Source of the DNA: Sarcomyxa edulis | Taxonomy: Eukaryota; Basidiomycota; Agaricomycetes; Agaricales; Mycenaceae | Direction: 5' to 3' | NCBI GenBank assembly: GCA_009761415.1 | Contig: QUOL01000005.1 | Coordinates: 1,922,001 to 1,986,000, forward strand | Length of the DNA: 64,000 bases | Shown here: one piece after another, positions 34,833-47,504 of the stretch | Position numbering within the stretch: the first letter of the stretch is position 1 | How the letters are laid out: each line of letters opens with the position of its first letter | Made by a program: the position numbers and the translations under genes | The notes under the pieces: model-generated | Told to the model about the DNA's origin: nothing | Seen by the model: only the letters and a program-made list of their open reading frames with translations | Database searches by the model: none

Positions 34833-34917
34833 CCTATAACCCTAACAACCCTAACCCTAACCTCTAACCTCTAACCCTAACCACTAACCCTAACCTCCTA
34901 ACCTCCTAACCCTAACT
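34833..34917 (+). repeat. Degenerate interstitial telomere-like tract, (CCCTAA)n
   Basis: About 85 bp made of CCCTAA, CCTCTAA, CCACTAA and CCTCCTAA variants. CCCTAA is the complement of TTAGGG, the telomere repeat of most basidiomycetes. It lies wholly within the TIR element, next to the tRNA-like part. Confidence 0.85.
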
Positions 34918-35831
34918 CCGGACGCACTGTTTATCCTAGATCTGGTGATACATATCTGAAATGGAACCTGAGAGTTTTTATAGAATTTTCCTGAAGCAAC
35001 CATGCTTAAGCAGATTTGCGTAGGCATCTACTGAAGCATCAAGTGCTTCAGCAGATTTTCGTAGGCATTTATTGAAGCACTACTTACTTAAGCAAATTTG
35101 TGTAGATATTAACTGGAGCAATATCACTTCAGCGATGTGTCTGAAGCAGGTTCCCTGAAGCAATCTGCTGAAGGAATGTGCTGAAGTAATTTACTGAAGC
35201 GATTTCACTGAAGCAATCCGCCAAATCCGCCGCGGATCCGCCAAATCCCCCATACTCCCGTCTTTCAGGGAACGAGGAAGACGAAGATGTAGAAAGGTTG
35301 CGTATGTTGTTGCAAACGATGGGATTCTTGAAACCTTCGACGGATGTACGTTCTGATCTCGGTGTCTTCTTATATCAAATCCGACCATTCATCCTCTTCG
35401 CAGACTCAGCTATAGATTCGAACTTGTTAGTCGTAGGGAGACGGCTGTACTCGCTCGCAAAGCATGATGTTGTAATTGTGTCGATGAGTATAGATATTCA
35501 TTTTAAAGTTCGTAGATTATTCTTGCCACGTAGAGGCTCTCTACGACAGCAAAAAACTCTAGATCATTGGTGCTAATAGGTTCACTTATGATAGCATAGT
35601 ACTAGTAATGGCTCAACGACGAATTTGGGACGAACAGGGACGAAGCCACTGGAGTGCGCTGGGTAGAATCGTTGAAGACTCGGACAGATGGGGAATGTGA
35701 CTGAGCGTGACGGACACCAAGAGCGTGACTGTCCCGGATTTCTAAATTCTTACTAGTAGCTCTACCCAATTTCTACCACCGAGGCGTATTCCCTTCAGTG
35801 CTGCTTTCTATCACTGACGTGTTGCAGTCTA

Positions 35832-38812
35832 ATGTCAATGCCATCGAGCCTAGATTCGTCTTTCATAATAATTGACAAAAACCAGTCCAATTCACCCCAA
35901 GTTAATCCTAACACCCTACCGTCATCAGCGTCAAGACTTGAACAGTCGGTTCACCCATCTCTGGATCCTTCGTATCTTCCGGGATCCACCCATAAATATG
36001 CACACGATTGGTCAAATGCCGCCTTGAGAACACACGGCCGTCATTTTATCGATTCCTATGGACGCGTCTGTAATCTGAGAGGTGTCAACGTGTCTGGTTC
36101 GTCCAAAACGTGAGCATACTCATTCTTACCTTTCATTCTAACTGAATATACTCCTAGCCCCGTAAATCACGAACACGAGACGTTCCCTGCAGGACACGAG
36201 TCCGTGACATTCGTTGGCAGGCCATTTCCTCTTGAGGAAGCTCATGAGCATTTCTCCCGATTGCGTAGATGGGGTTTATCATTCAGTATGTCTCGGCATA
36301 CTCTCTCCACGCGTAACCTTCTTGAAACATGTGTTCAGTACGGTTCCTCGTCACCTGGGAAGCTGTCGAACACGCAGGACAGTAAGTAGCCTTGTTTTTG
36401 CCCAGTTTCGCTCGCTCATATCATTCCAGAGGAATATATGACACGGAATATCTGGAATATATACGGCGTCTGCTATCTCTCTTGCCCAAATACGGCATGA
36501 CTGCCTTCGTATCTGTTCACCAGGATGTTTGGTCGCGTTATACAGGAGGCTCAGGTGCTCCGGCATGGACTCTCGAAGCTGTTGGATTCGATCTTCACGC
36601 ATTGGAAGAATCAGGTGCTGCGTGGTTGCTCGGTGTTAAAGGTGGAGGACACACTGAAGCGGAACGAGGCATCTGGCCTTGTGGGTATCAGAAATTGGCT
36701 GCTGCTACCATGGCGTAAGCCCTTTCTCTCCCCGTATTTCGCTTGTAAATCAATTTCCTCTTCACGGCAGCACTTGTTTTTGGGCTGGAGACGTATTCGC
36801 CCCCAAGTTGAGGATCACTGGACGTGACGGGAAGGACGTCTCAGTCCAGCAATTTTTGCAGAATTCGTTCTTGGATATGCACGAGGTTGTCGCGCGAGCC
36901 GTTGGCGATTTAGAAGGAGTTATTGGCTTTGAGGTCTGCCTATCTCCATTCCCGCTCAGACGAAGCTGACGTTGTATAGGTGATGAATGAACCACACAGA
37001 GGCTACATTGATCTCCAATCTCTCCACGCATTCGATTATAACACCGATCTGCATCTATCGCACGTCCGTAAGTTGACCTCATCACATGAACAGAGAAGTC
37101 TTCTGCCTTTTACTCATAAAATATCTCAACATCAGCCTCCGCATTTCAATCTTTCCTCCTTGGATCCGGACTCCCAACACTGACACCTCATTACACTCGC
37201 TCATTCCCCTTGCCGACGCGCAAGACTTCAGACAGTGTCCTTAACCCCGCTGGACGGAAGGCCTGGCTACCAGATGGACCCACAGGCGGAAAATGTATCT
37301 GGGAGATGCATGGCGTCTGGGGCTACGATACGACCAAAAAGGAAGGTGTAGTCCTGAGAGAGAACTATTTCGTCAAGGATCCGATGACGGGCAAAAAAGT
37401 TGGAAAAATTATCTTGCGTTGTCTACAAACATAACTCATGCCTATGACAGGTCGACTGGTATACTGATTTTTATTACCCATTCCTCCACAAATGTGCTAC
37501 TAGAGTTAGGAGTGTTTCTCCACCAGAGAAGATGGTCTTTGTAGAGCCTATACCCAATGAGGTGCGATCTCTTCGTTTCGTTCATTACAAACCCTCTCAT
37601 TGATGATGTATGTAGTTTTGTCCGTCTTCGTGGACACCAGAACGGCAATTACCCAATATGGTTTATGCCCCTCATTGGTACGACCTGAACGCACTCTTCG
37701 CGAAAGCGTTCGGCAACTTCACTCCGAACGTACAGGGTCTTTCGAGAGTAAGTCACATATTGTGCCTTCATTCCGTATGGGTAACTCACTGGCCGTCGTC
37801 TCACAGGGCATGTTCCCTTTGAAAGCCTTTTACTGGGGCCAAAAAGGAGCCCGAGAGAATTTCACTTTGCAAATCCGAAACATCGTAGAAGCTGGTTATC
37901 GGTCCTTGGGGGAGAAGCCTGTCATTATCGGGGAATGTGGAGTGCCTATGGACATGAAGTTTGTTCTTTTGCTCTAGCTTACTGCTTGGATGCTGAATGT
38001 GAATTAGCAAAGGAGAAGCTTTCCGCTCCGATGACTGGACGTGGCAGACAAAAATGATGGATGCGATGATGACAGGGCTTGAACGATCCCTCATCGGTTT
38101 CACGTCAGTGCCATTCATTTCTGTCTGGTTCAACTTCCTCATTACTGAAATCGCCACCAGATTATGGAATTACAATCCATCCAATGACGATAAAGTCGGA
38201 GACGACTGGAATGGCGAGAATTTCTCTTGGTTCAGCCGTAAACGCGCGCTTCCGCCGTCTTTGCTATACTATGAGCAGGACGCTCCTTCTCTGGATAACG
38301 GAGGACGTATATTGCCGTCTATCGTGCGTCCATACCCGGCCAAGACTGCCGGAATACCCGTGAAGTTTGAGTATGAGATGACGACGGGCGAATTCATCTT
38401 CGAGTGGGTCGATCCGAGTGACAGCAAAGATGATGGTGCTGTCAATAACACTCCAAGCGTATGGAATCCACCACGGACAGGCCATCCGGAATTGAGGTCC
38501 TGCGAGACGGAAATATTCCTCCCTTCGCTGATCGCACACGGCCGGAAAGTCGTGGTCGAAGGGCTCGATATCAATGCAGGGGATCGGTACATGTATGATG
38601 AGAAGCGTCAGACGTTGTTCGTCGTCTCTCCGGCCAGTGCGCCACCCGATCTAGGAAAGAAGACACATAGAATTCGAGTGTCTCTTGACCCGCCGCTCGC
38701 ACCGGCGTTTGAAGTCAATAGCTTATGGAGTGACTTCGGGGGACAACTTTTGGCGGTGTTGGCGGTGTTGATTGGGGTGGTTGTTTATTGGGTTCTTATG
38801 CGGATGTCTTAA
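35832..38812 (+). CDS. Membrane-anchored GH5 glycosidase, steryl-beta-glucosidase type (GH5_12)
   Basis: The sequence matches the fungal ergosteryl-beta-glucosidase / glucocerebrosidase-related group (S. cerevisiae Egh1, Cryptococcus EGCrP2), retaining hydrolases that cleave glucose from steryl glucosides. Early motifs are GRHFIDSYGRVCNLRGVNVSG and, after splicing, IRFLVTWEAVEHAG. The region HQDVWSRYTGGSGAPAWTLE precedes the catalytic acid/base in GFEVMNEPHRG. The nucleophile lies in VIIGECGVPMDM. The C-terminal beta domain contains FEYEMTTGEFIFEW. A single C-terminal membrane helix (LLAVLAVLIGVVVYWVLM) ends the protein. There are about ten exons and no signal peptide. Both catalytic glutamates are present, so the enzyme should be active. 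Confidence 0.92.
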
Positions 38813-39425
38813 CCTTTGACCTGTGTGTTGACGATGGTATACAGATCTCATATTGCATTCATGTTCATGCCTTTCTTGAGGACCCGTACGATTGGTGAGT
38901 ACCTTTGCCAAATAATCTAAATAAGTACCTTCGAGTTCTCGTCTCATCTGAATAGCGGACCTTCAACAAGGTTGAAAGCTTTGTGAAGCTATCGAAGAGC
39001 ATACATATATGCTTATTTGTTATCGGGCACGTCGGTGATGCTGAAAACTTGACTGACATCTATGATCATGAGAGTCGTGCAATGTGCAGATGTCCGCAAA
39101 CGATGATTCTACTCCCACTCTCCATCGTTCGTGGACAGGTACCTTCGGCAACCTCAGCGCCGAGCCTACTCCTTAATAGCATGCAATGCTATACTCAATT
39201 ATCGAACTTACGAATCATTGAGCGCGTACGATGGACACCCACGGGCCCCCATTCCAAGAGCTACTTTTGACTAACACACATTGCGAGACGATCCCATGAT
39301 TCGATGGCGATGATTTTTACCCTCAGAATGATCAGTCACACGGATGACCCTCCCGTCGGATAGAGGCTAGTCAAAAGTATAAAGGATCTGGTGTTCACTG
39401 TCCCGGCATTCCGAGCAGTACCACC
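38813..39425. other. Intergenic region with a TATA box before the carboxylesterase gene
   Basis: About 610 bp. No supported gene. A TATAAAG box at 39378-39384 lies 42 bp upstream of the next start codon, so the 5' UTR of that gene should be very short. Confidence 0.5.
39378..39384 (+). promoter_or_regulatory. TATA box of the carboxylesterase gene
   Basis: TATAAAG, 42 bp upstream of ATG 39426, which has a good start context (CCACCATGA). Confidence 0.55.
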
Positions 39426-41701
<2,276 letters not shown>

Positions 41702-41764
41702 TGATGTACGATATCAACTTGCCTCGAACCTCGTATCTAACCTTAGATCTTTTCAGTGCCTGCT

Positions 41765-42290
41765 CGCGTCGAGGCTTTTGAGCATGTACCTGTATCAGTG
41801 TCTTGTCAAATTCTTGCGGTATGAACCGACCGAACTTTGAGGGCACCACGAAGATCCAAGATAGCAGCCGACGCCATTTCAGCGATAGCCTCCCATCGGA
41901 GCAATGACACCGTCGACTCAGTCAATATCTCCACTTTCAGAGCTTCAAGCTAGACTCGAGCAACGCCTGACATGATTACAATTCTCTGACTGAGAGATGT
42001 CCGACAGTCATGGATTGAAGCAGCGGTCTTTGCCTTCCAAGTACCAGAGACATGTCAGCAACTTGCGAACGTCGTTCGAAGCCAGTCTTAGGATCCTTTG
42101 CTTTTTGCGGAAACGGAAAGAAGTTTGACGACGGCTTTGCGTAGAGCCGATGAGACGAATTATTCCCGTCCTCGATGTACCGCAAAAGATACTCCATCCA
42201 TTTCTGTTTGAGGTTCGGCCACCATTGCATCCAGCTGTGACCCACTCCATCCGATAACGATAGGATCTTTGTTGTGAGCGACAAAGATTG
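41765..42290 (-). pseudogene. Decayed MYND-family relic (third family member)
   Basis: Minus-strand fragments in three frames, in the same order as the intact paralogue at 47505-49898. WWPNLKQKWMEYLLRYIED matches LWPTHLWKWIQYLALYIED. VRKLLTCLWYLEGKD matches ATMLARMWYLEAKD. DID-stop-VDGVIAPMGG matches DIDWLQAVITPMGG. MASAAILDLRGALKVRSVHT matches VASSALKNLRRAISRKPVDH. Stops and frameshifts separate the pieces, and no MYND finger remains. Confidence 0.8.
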
Positions 42291-43463
42291 CGATCATGGT
42301 GAATGTAATCAAAGCACGCATAACATTGGATTTTCCAGCTATGGTTCTCGAAAGGGAGTGGTGGCAGGAAGTTTATTGAAGTCTATCTGGAGGTTGAAGA
42401 TAGACAGTAGTAGCTAGAGATGCCTATCGAGGGTTTTCTCCGAGGCAATGCGGCCAAGTGTCTGCAAGGCATTGGTGGCATGGTGCCTTCTTGTGATTGT
42501 TGAGGGACAATATCTCCCAAAAATTTTACGCAGTTTGAGACCCAGAGTCAATGAATCTCAACATCTTGAATGGAGAAACAGTTCAAAAATGCTTACCTGT
42601 ATATCAGCCAGATGGTTGTCCGTGGGTCATACAAGCTGATAAATTTGAGTTCAAAATTTGAGTTCAAGAGTCTCCGTCGGTGTTAAAGTTGAATTGCTCA
42701 GAATCAAGTTGAAGTTCAGTTGGTCCGCTGAAGTTGGAAATATCAGATTGTGGTAGCAGCATGCAGGGACCGGACGCGCGTCGCGAAACGCGTCGTTCTG
42801 TGACACGTGACACGTTGTCTATGTTGGATCGGAGTCATCGGATGTCCGAGTCCCGGCCGCGGTCGATCATCCACTGGTCCCTGCTCTGAGTTTTCTTCAT
42901 TCCCAGTCTCTTGAGTATGGCTTTCTTGATGATCGATGAATGATACCTTCAGGGCTATGTGATTTGCCTGCCAAATGTGTTTTAACTTGGTATTTCTGGT
43001 ACGCATATCAACTTTTTGGCCAGTGTAATGTGTTTCGTGACTCGTGAGTCTTTGTTTTGCACAGGTACACGCGTACTCGAGAAAAACGCAAATAGCACGC
43101 TCAATTGAACCTACTTATCAACATACATTTAGTTCATCGCCAACAGATTGCACATGGACATGGTGCATCTATCTCTCAAGTTGGTCTCAGCATCCATGCG
43201 GGATGTCCGCTTATCAGAGAGAGACGATAATAAAACACTGCATTCGCGAATCATTGGGATGCTCCCGCATGCCTCGAGCTCATCGTCCCGGCAGTTGGTC
43301 CCTAGGAATAACCTATTTCTCATAAACTCACTAGAAGGAACCTCAGGAAGCATGACGGCACGAATATCAATATCGCGGAGCTTCCCACCATGCGGGCGGG
43401 GCGTCTAGGACCAGATATATATCATGACAATATCGCTTTTCCTCTGAGCGTCTTTTTCCCGCT
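42291..43463. other. Intergenic region without a recognised gene
   Basis: About 1.2 kb between the MYND relic and the carboxypeptidase. Only short uninformative frames and a small direct repeat (TTTGAGTTCAAAA near 42645-42670) were seen. Confidence 0.4.
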
Positions 43464-45716
43464 ATGCACTTCATAGCAATCCTTGCTAGTGTGAGCATCG
43501 CCCTCGGTTCTCTTGTTGGCCCTGCCCATGCTACTCCCCTTTCCTCTACGGCATCGGTGCATACGACCTTCTCGTCAAAACTTCAACAGGATGTTGGCCT
43601 TCGTTTTGTGAAGGACTCTAGAGTGTGCGAGACAACAGGCGCTTCCCAAATATCTGGGTATATTGATATTGGAACGAATATGTCGATGGTATGTGATCCT
43701 GCGATACTTCTACTTCATGCACTCACTTGTGGATCAGTGGTTCTGGTTTTTTGAAGCCCGAGAATCTCCCGAAACTGCTCCGTTTACTTTATGGTTCGTC
43801 GGTCTCAAAAATGGGTTTGTTGTAATATTACAATTGCCGTCTTGCAAGGCTGAATGGAGGCCCTGGTTGTTCGTCCATGATCGGTCTGTTTCAAGGTGCG
43901 TGATTCAAGATATAAGCGACTGGAGGTGGTTGTTTGACTTGATTTTCCATCAGAAAACGGTCCATGTCACGTCAATCCGGACGGAAAGACTACAGTAGTC
44001 AACCCCTGGAGGTAAGCTGGAGAGTCTTGACTGGGTATTGCGGTACTTCATCATTCTTGCATTCTGACCTTCTTCCAGTTGGAATAACATCTCCAACAGT
44101 ACGGTTTCTCTCGACTGACCAATGTATTTCATGACTTATATATGACTCTCAATCAGTAATCTACATCGACCAACCAATCGGCACCGGATTTTCATTCGGC
44201 ACCGATACTGTTAACAGTACGGAAGCGGCGGCACCACTCGTTTGGACGGCATTCCAGATCCTATTTGAAAGTGGGGAGTTCTCGAAGTTCCGGAGTCGGG
44301 AGTGAGTCTACGCGTCCAAATATGTGTACCTTTCTTTGATGTCTATACCTCATTCAGATTCATTTTTGCGACAGAGAGTTACGGAGGTCACTATGGTCCC
44401 AGTTTTGTGACCTTCTTCGACCAGCAAAATTCTTTGATCCAGAGTGGCCATCTGCAAGGCGAAGAGATTGTCGTCAGCGCACTCATGATTAACAAGTGCG
44501 TCCCTGCGATATCCACTATTACGTCCTACCTGGCTCACGTTTCAATCTCCAGTGGCTGGTATGATCCTCTTCTTCAGAATCAAGCTTACGTAGACTTTGC
44601 GACATTCGCACCCGGATATGGGCAGCTCGTGAGTGACACCGTAGTCGCTCAGCTGAATGAGGCATTTTTCGGGGCCAATGGATGCAAGGAGCAAGAGGAG
44701 GCTTGTTATGCTGCTAGCCCCGGGAATGTCAGTACTCCTGAGTCCAACACAATTTGTCGCACTGCTGATGATTTTTGTGTGAGTATCGATATCATAAGTG
44801 GCAGTTTGTTATGATGTTTATATCTGTAACAGGTCGATAACGTGTTCGTCCCAGCTGTTGGTGACCGTGATTCAGACGACCTGCGACAAAATTCCTCGGC
44901 ACTCTTCCCACCGGAATTCTACGTCAATTTCCTCCGACTAGCGGATACAACGGCGAAAATCGGTGCCACTAGCAGGTATTCCGAATGCCCCGACGCACCA
45001 TTTGAGTTGTTCGAGAAGACAGGCGATGTAAGTTGATTCTATGTCGAGAGTTAACTTCGTATCGTTTATTTCGTCATTTAGGATGCCAGAACTTGGCTTC
45101 CAGAGCTCTCAGAATTGGCGAATTCTCGTTTACATATCTTGATTTGGGTTTGTTGGTTTTCTTCTCATGTCTGCTCGTGATAAAGCCTGATATCTTTGTC
45201 CACTTCTTCATGTAGGCTGGCGACGCTGATATCAAGTTTGTACTTTCAGCCTTGAATAATTCTTGAGTCTTGAACTTACACTGTCGTTCTCTTCACAGTT
45301 GCAACTGGTTGGGCGGTCACGCATCTGTCCTTGCTATGGATTGGTATGGTACGTGGTCTTTGACCTCTTGATCCCAGACGGCTTTAGCATGAACGGTGGC
45401 ATCTATAGGTAATGAGACACTCCACAACACGCCATTCACAAACATCACCGTGGACGGGACGGCTGTAGCTGCGGTCCAGAACGTTGACAACTTCTCTTTC
45501 GCGTACGTGCTTTCCATCGTCATCGATCTTGTCACTCGATTCACCAGTTTATAGTCGTGTCTATGAATCGGGCCACGAAGTGGTACGAGTATTCAATCCA
45601 TGTTCATCAAACGATGACTTCTAACTGCTTTCCGTTTGTAGCCCGCCTTCCAGCCTCAAGCGGCGTTTGAGATCTTCAAACAGGTCATCAACAAAGAACC
45701 GCTGCACTCTGTATAG
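43464..45716 (+). CDS. Secreted serine carboxypeptidase (peptidase family S10)
   Basis: Removes C-terminal residues from peptides at acid pH; secreted or vacuolar. The signal peptide is MHFIAILASVSIALGSLVGPAHA. The substrate-binding motif WLNGGPGCSSMIGLFQ is assembled across the intron that ends near 43847. IYIDQPIGTGFSFG follows, then the nucleophile ATESYGGHYG, the Asp in WAGDADINCNWLGG and the His in YESGHEVPAFQP. The Ser-Asp-His triad is complete. The protein ends FEIFKQVINKEPLHSV, with no retention signal. About a dozen exons. It lies in a run of secreted-hydrolase genes (carboxylesterase just upstream), which fits an extracellular nutrition role. Confidence 0.93.
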
Positions 45717-46015
45717 TTCGATCTACCCGCTACTATCTTCTAGATAAGGCGCATGTTGATACCTTCCAACTCGGAAAAGTCACGTTCTAGCACGATTACT
45801 CAGCCCGAGTTATGTTTTGTAACTTTTGTTACCCTCAACCTGAAAGTTGGGCATCAAAAGGCGTAGTAAGACCAGACAAACCGCATATCTAATTGCATTA
45901 TATACTCTGATACAACGGAGAAAGCCACAAGAAACCCAAAGAAACCCAAAGAAATTTGCAGATCCAAAGACCAGTCTCAGCGGCGCCATGGGCCACACAA
46001 GTTTGAAGACATGAG

Positions 46016-46981
46016 TCAGACATCGACGACCGTGATAAATGGCCTCCAGGTGACGCCTTGGTCTGTTGAATAAATCGCGTGCAGATAAACATCGTCAATG
46101 TCCAGATCAGGTATGCGGGTGGCTCCCGTAGAGGCAATCTCATGCGCCCAAAAGTTCTAGACAGGGTTAGCAGAGGTGAGAGAAAAAGATGTCGAACAGA
46201 CTCACAGGAATACATTGCATAATGAACGCAGCTGTTTGGGCGATGAGTAGACCGATGGGAATAGGGTTGCCGTCCTGAGTGAAATACATAGATGTCTTTG
46301 CTCCATAGCCCGGACACTGGTTGAAAGACGGACAACAATCAACGAGGCACGGTGAAATAGAGCTCAAGCGACTCACCTCGAGCACAAGACTACGAGGACA
46401 ATATCTTTGCATGTCTGGACAATATTGCCAGACCGTAGCTTCAGGGAATACCATGCCCTTTCCGTGTAAGCAATCCACCAATTGTATTCCTCTTTTGAAG
46501 TGATCAAAACCAGGATCGGAAGGGCGGAATGGAATGATCAGTGCCCTTTTGCTTATGCCATGTGCGATCAAGCGTCTCGGTCTACCTTGGTGCCGCATGG
46601 GTAGTGTAGTTTGGGGATGTCGTAGTAGTTGGAGGGAGAACACTGGTGGGTAGATTCTATGAATTGGAGTTGTAAGTAAGTAACCTTCGACTAATAACAA
46701 CGTCGAAAACTCACGGTTGAGGGGCATGAATCACAGGTGGATTTACTGGCAGCCGTTCCGGAAGCCACGCTTGACACTCTTGCACCGTGAAGTCAAAGTG
46801 TATACAAGAGAGGTCTACCGTTGGCAGAGGTCCTTGATACCAACGGGCATCCTGAACAGCGGGAGAAAGAATGAGCACGTTCATTACTACCGCAAAGAGT
46901 GAGATGATCTACCTGTGCACCTATATGATGATCAGAGTCAGAGGTGGTTCCATACGATTGAGTGAAGTTGTTTCCAGGCAT
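46016..46981 (-). CDS. Orphan multi-exon protein of unknown function
   Basis: Five exons with good splice signals give about 245 residues. Exon 1 starts MPGNNFTQSYGTTSDSDHH, then DARWYQGPLPTVDLSCIHF and VQECQAWLPERLPVNPP. The long exon holds KRALIIPFRPSDPGFDHF and VDCLHGKGMVFPEATVWQY. The last two exons end with CPGYGAKTSMYFTQDGNPI, IGLLIAQTAAFIMQCIP, then NFWAHEIASTGATRIPDLD and YSTDQGVTWRPFITVVDV. There is no signal peptide and no clear membrane segment. Seven cysteines are scattered. I recognise no domain. Frame continuity over four introns argues that this is a real, intact gene, likely restricted to basidiomycetes. Confidence 0.7.
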
Positions 46982-47504
46982 AGCGACTATGTGAAGATTT
47001 GATGGGGAATGTGAAAGTGAGAGGTAAACAAGTATTGAACGTGGGGTGAGCAGAAAACATGAATGGCACCCCTACTTATATAGTCGAGCGCTTTGCCACC
47101 CGATCAGCTTGGGACGTCCCGTAAAGCAGACGTACAACGGCGAAGGTGAGATGCCACTGGTGAGACAATGCTCGATCTCCAAATTTGGAAATAGCGCTTT
47201 TCTCTTGCAGAGAATGCGGGCCACCTGAGCTGTGGGCCATCCGAGTCATGGGCCGTCCGAGTGGCATGGGCCGTCATGTGGTCAATGCAGTGATGGCGAA
47301 ACTGGCCTGAGCCGCTGGTGCGTTAGTTCCGTCATGTATATTCAAGAGAGGAATGAAAAGCTGATGGCCCGCAGTTCGCCACTTGTGAGAGAGCAGAGAC
47401 TCGGAAGCACGCATTTGGCTCACTGCAAACATATGCACGTGATCGCGTCGCGTCGCGCTTACAATTATTGTTTCGGATTACAATACAATAGACAATAGTT
47501 ACTG
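46982..47504. other. Intergenic region without a recognised gene
   Basis: About 520 bp. Several GGGCCGTCCGAGT/GGGCCATCCGAGT-like copies lie near 47225-47275. No gene seen. Confidence 0.4.

Larger units (their letters stand above)
34409..35267. mobile_element. Non-autonomous TIR DNA transposon (MITE-like), about 860 bp
   Basis: Perfect 48-bp terminal inverted repeats lie at 34413-34460 and 35215-35262 (outer end GACGGGAGTATGGGGG). The left end carries extra copies of the 9-bp unit TTTGGCGGA. The element is flanked by an 11-bp direct repeat, GGGAACGAGGA (34398-34408 and 35268-35278). Subterminal regions hold many TGCTTCAG/CTGAAGCA motifs, dense between 34600-34680 and 34990-35215. No transposase frame is present, so it must move in trans. 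The 11-bp duplication would fit a Mutator-like element, but a few unmatched bases lie between the duplication and the TIR on each side, so the superfamily is uncertain. Confidence 0.88.
32286..35576 (+). pseudogene. MYND-type zinc-finger protein interrupted by a TIR element
   Basis: A long helical N-terminal region (RIWTELWPTHIWKWMDFLSR, then FWWLEAKEPDFSPW, ISPMGETVADVASAALL) leads into a MYND finger, CSNNE/CAKLDLRNDF...RCGACSERFYCSKSCQKYDW, ending GGHREVC. All zinc ligands are present and the exon join at NNE|CAKL is canonical. Downstream EGKIFPLSRRDLRSANK and VIIRVYLPVGEAHEL match the paralogue at 47505-49898. The frame then enters the insertion at 34409 and stops at 34577. Beyond the insertion (35279 onward) the same frame resumes as EDEDVERLRMLLQ, matching EDEDAERMSIMIQ of the paralogue. 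The 5' end is not resolved: no clear ATG, and the first exons around 32286-32400 are poorly conserved. Either a pseudogene or a gene now making a C-terminally altered protein. Confidence 0.75.

Noticed and set aside
41976..42284. Minus-strand frame of 102 codons as a standalone gene
   Set aside because: It is one fragment of a decayed MYND-family copy that continues in other frames with stops.
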